From assembly GCA_019323135.1 (NCBI GenBank), contig JAHWHT010000058.1, positions 1-6,607 of the forward strand: 6,607 nt of DNA, in the 5' to 3' direction. The notes under the pieces are model-generated. The model saw nothing but the letters and a program-made list of their open reading frames with translations. It was not told the origin of the DNA and made no database searches. Position numbers and translations under genes: made by a program. The DNA comes from Candidatus Woesearchaeota archaeon (GTDB taxonomy: Archaea; Nanobdellota; Nanobdellia; Woesearchaeales; ARS49). This document shows positions 5,925-6,607 of the stretch, one piece after another. Each line of letters opens with the position of its first letter. The first letter of the stretch is position 1.

Positions 5925-5932
5925 TTTATAAA
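5925..5932 (-). promoter_or_regulatory. TATA box of the Ctu2-like gene (leaderless)
   Basis: Minus-strand TTTATAAA centred 26.5 nt before the ATG at 5902. It sits inside the longer TTG-initiated reading frame, which is why the shorter start is preferred. Confidence 0.7.
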
Positions 5933-5937
5933 TGTAG

Positions 5938-6042
5938 TCAATCACCACTTCCCAGTACTCTATGACCGAAAGCTTTAAATACTAGAAACACTATACTGGA
6001 GTAGTAACAAATAAATGGGGTGTTTATACTCGTACAAATCAT
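5938..6042 (-). CDS. Possible 34-residue hydrophobic peptide
   Basis: A short frame begins at ATG 6042, three bases after a perfect Shine-Dalgarno (GAGGTGAT, 6053-6046), the same spacing used by the 91-aa and DUF5654 genes. It encodes 34 residues with a hydrophobic middle (FICYYSSIVFLVFKAF) that could span a membrane, and stops with TGA at 5940-5938. Against it: the Shine-Dalgarno belongs to a repeated hairpin element whose other copy (6201-6252) is followed by AAA instead of ATG, a plus-strand TATA box lies within the frame, and no function or family is recognised. It may be chance. Confidence 0.2.
   Translation of the reverse strand: MICTSINTPFICYYSSIVFLVFKAFGHRVLGSGD
5974..5981 (+). promoter_or_regulatory. 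TATA box pointing into the hairpin region
   Basis: TTTAAATA on the plus strand preceded by purine-rich CGAAAGC (BRE-like), the same box and orientation rule as at the two coding promoters at 2293 and 3799. Transcription would start at about 6004-6005. No convincing plus-strand gene follows, so an RNA gene is the simplest target. Confidence 0.5.
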
Positions 6043-6090
6043 ACTATCACCTCTTTTTCCCGCGCAGATCTCTTCGGGGATCTGTACGGG
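6042..6090 (+). repeat. Hairpin element copy 1
   Basis: The lead TACTATCACCTCTTTTTCCC (6042-6061) runs into a stem in which 6059-6072 pairs with 6077-6090 around a UUCG loop (6073-6076). There is one C-A mismatch (6063/6086) and G-T wobbles at 6064/6085 and 6071/6078. It is followed by TTTATTATT. It matches copy 2 in lead, loop and tail but not in stem sequence. Confidence 0.8.
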
Positions 6091-6154
6091 TTTATTATTA
6101 CCGGGATTATTGATGATTCCAAAAACTTGCAAAAGGCAAGCACTTTACAATCAA

Positions 6155-6178
6155 TTTGAAATTGCTTACAATTTCAAA
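6155..6178 (+). repeat. Perfect 10-bp inverted repeat
   Basis: TTTGAAATTG (6155-6164) and CAATTTCAAA (6169-6178) form a perfect stem with loop CTTA, midway between the two large hairpins. It is AT-rich, so weaker than they are. A smaller hairpin (CTTGC/GCAAG) lies at 6126-6140. Confidence 0.6.
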
Positions 6179-6200
6179 AGTTTGCAAAATAAGAGTATTT

Positions 6201-6252
6201 TACAATCACCTCTTTTTCCCTCGCAAACGCTTCTTCGGAGGCGTTTGCAGGG
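6201..6252 (+). repeat. Hairpin element copy 2
   Basis: The lead TACAATCACCTCTTTTTCCC (6201-6220) differs from copy 1 at one base. The stem pairs 6218-6233 with 6238-6252 around UUCG (6234-6237), with a single bulged C at 6222 and one T-G wobble. On the minus strand this copy forms the last codons of the gene ending at 6206. Confidence 0.8.
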
Positions 6253-6535
6253 TTTTATTTTTCTTATACCTTTTATTTTTAGGTTTCCACATTAATAGAA
6301 TTCCTGCTGCAATACCTAGTATAAATATAAACAATATTTTTTTATCAATTTTCTGCAAAAAACTAAGAAGAGTTTTTTCTTTAGGAGGAAAGTAAATATC
6401 CAAATTTGCAAATTCTAGAGCATACTCGCTGAATAAAAATGCAGAAGACTCATCAACATCTTTTAAGGAATTAGAGTATTCATAATACGGATAGCTGATT
6501 ATAGGAAATATGCCTTTTTGCTGGGTCTTAACCAA
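6206..6535 (-). CDS. C-terminal part of a membrane protein with basic tail (start uncertain)
   Basis: The frame from TTG 6535 to TGA 6208-6206 gives 109 residues. There is a soluble N-part (ISYPYYEYSNSL; helical SSAFLFSEYALEFANLDIYF at about 30-49), one transmembrane helix (about 64-83, ILFIFILGIAAGILLMW), and a short very basic tail ending KKRLRGKKR, probably cytoplasmic. Coding character clearly continues upstream of the TTG (VEEERLDELLELKLDIVKKAL), with no ATG, GTG or other TTG in frame, until a TAG at 6607-6605, the last bases of the window. The TTG also lacks a Shine-Dalgarno or TATA box. This looks like the end of a larger extracellular protein with a C-terminal membrane anchor, perhaps broken by the TAG or by a frameshift or sequencing error. 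The final 15 codons coincide with hairpin element copy 2, so the basic tail is encoded by the repeat. The family is not recognised. Confidence 0.6.
   Translation of the reverse strand: MVKTQQKGIFPIISYPYYEYSNSLKDVDESSAFLFSEYALEFANLDIYFPPKEKTLLSFLQKIDKKILFIFILGIAAGILLMWKPKNKRYKKNKTLQTPPKKRLRGKKR
6218..6262 (+). terminator. Possible plus-strand terminator (hairpin plus T-tract)
   Basis: The copy 2 hairpin is followed directly by TTTTATTTTT (6253-6262). T-tracts are the core archaeal termination signal, so a plus-strand transcript could end here. Copy 1 has only a broken T-rich tail and would be a weaker stop. Confidence 0.4.
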
Positions 6536-6607
6536 AGCTTTTTTGACAATATCCAGTTTAAGCTCTAAAAGTTCATCTAATCTTTCTTCTTCTACGCCAA
6601 AGGCCTA

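Larger units (their letters stand above)
6004..6265 (+). ncRNA. Putative structured RNA with two cUUCGg hairpins
   Basis: No gene with good coding character lies on the plus strand after the 5974-5981 promoter, yet the 260 bases downstream hold four hairpins: 6059-6090 and 6218-6252 (long, GC-rich, with UUCG tetraloops), 6126-6140 (CTTGC/GCAAG, 5 bp) and 6155-6178 (10-bp perfect stem, loop CTTA). A T-tract follows the last one. The cUUCGg loop is exceptionally stable only as read on the plus strand (the other strand gives CGAA), favouring a plus-strand RNA. Two AUCACCUC stretches, equal to the 16S anti-Shine-Dalgarno, precede the large hairpins. It does not show the conserved cores of RNase P, SRP or tRNA, nor paired C/D boxes. 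It runs antisense to the end of the gene at 6206-6535. The 5' and 3' ends are estimates. Confidence 0.35.

Noticed and set aside
5903..5941. TTG start for the Ctu2-like gene (13 extra residues)
   Set aside because: The extension contains the TATA box at 5925-5932, and the zinc ribbon begins right at the ATG at 5902, as expected for the family.
5940..5945. GGTGAT on the minus strand before the Ctu2-like gene as a ribosome-binding site
   Set aside because: It directly abuts the TTG with no spacer and lies about 38 nt from the ATG, too far to serve it.
6110..6117. TGATGA resembling a C box of a C/D sRNA
   Set aside because: No matching D box (CUGA), C' or D' boxes at suitable distances, so a C/D guide RNA is not supported.
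5938..6132. Minus-strand 64-codon frame from TTG 6132
   Set aside because: The TTG has no supporting signal and the first half runs through hairpin element 1. Only the inner ATG at 6042 has a Shine-Dalgarno, and even that is weakly supported.
6042..6252. CRISPR-like repeat array
   Set aside because: There are only two repeat units about 159 bp apart, with internal hairpins and no spacers of uniform length.
6020..6295. Plus-strand 91-codon frame through the hairpin region starting at GTG 6020
   Set aside because: It lacks a ribosome-binding site, contains both structured hairpins, and its product is an unlikely Leu/Ile/Phe-rich mix overlapping the real minus-strand membrane-protein gene. It is probably a shadow of that gene and of the RNA.

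Overview
The window looks like part of an AT-rich archaeal chromosome, most likely from a DPANN-type lineage (Woesearchaeota/Pacearchaeota-like; this placement is inferred). Three things point there. Promoters carry archaeal TATA boxes (mostly TTTAAATA), several sitting about 26-28 nt before a start codon, which fits leaderless mRNAs. Ribosome-binding sites, where present, read (A/G)GGTGAT. The gene content is archaeal: a DUF5654 membrane protein, a bacterial/archaeal-type PolX with a PHP domain, a stand-alone LigD-type 3'-phosphoesterase, and a lipoprotein with a CC-LDxDxDG-CD motif. No tRNA, rRNA, CRISPR array, transposase or IS was recognised.

Layout. Bases 1-2237 (minus strand) hold a compact DNA end-repair operon in the order polX, a 91-aa unknown protein, and a LigD-type 3'-phosphoesterase cut by the left edge; gaps are 21 and 1 nt. 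It diverges across 86 bp from a plus-strand run: a secreted lipoprotein (2324-3319), an unknown basic protein (3344-3796), the DUF5654 two-helix membrane protein (3841-4101), and an unknown charged protein (4163-4687). That run ends tail to tail, 5 nt from a minus-strand gene for a membrane-anchored LEA14/WHy-domain protein (4693-5289). Upstream of it on the same strand is a small zinc-ribbon protein (5357-5902) resembling Ctu2/Ncs2, the catalytically degenerate partner of tRNA 2-thiouridylases. The right end (6206-6535 and beyond) is the C-terminal part of a membrane protein with a basic tail.

The most unusual stretch is 5974-6265. Two copies of an element lie about 159 bp apart. Each has a nearly identical 20-nt lead (one mismatch), then a long hairpin capped by a cUUCGg tetraloop, then a GGGTTT tail. 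The two stems differ in sequence but both keep their pairing, as expected for selected RNA structure. A TTTAAATA promoter at 5974-5981 points into the region, and a T-tract follows the second hairpin, so a structured plus-strand RNA of about 260 nt is a reasonable hypothesis. The lead of each copy contains AUCACCUC, the same sequence as the archaeal 16S anti-Shine-Dalgarno, and could pair with the GGTGAT sites seen before polX, the 91-aa gene and the DUF5654 gene.

Functionally, the left operon would clean 3' ends and fill gaps at DNA breaks. The centre is cell-envelope and unknown proteins, and the right end combines tRNA thiolation with a possible regulatory RNA. No expression or database evidence was available; all assignments rest on motifs read by eye.
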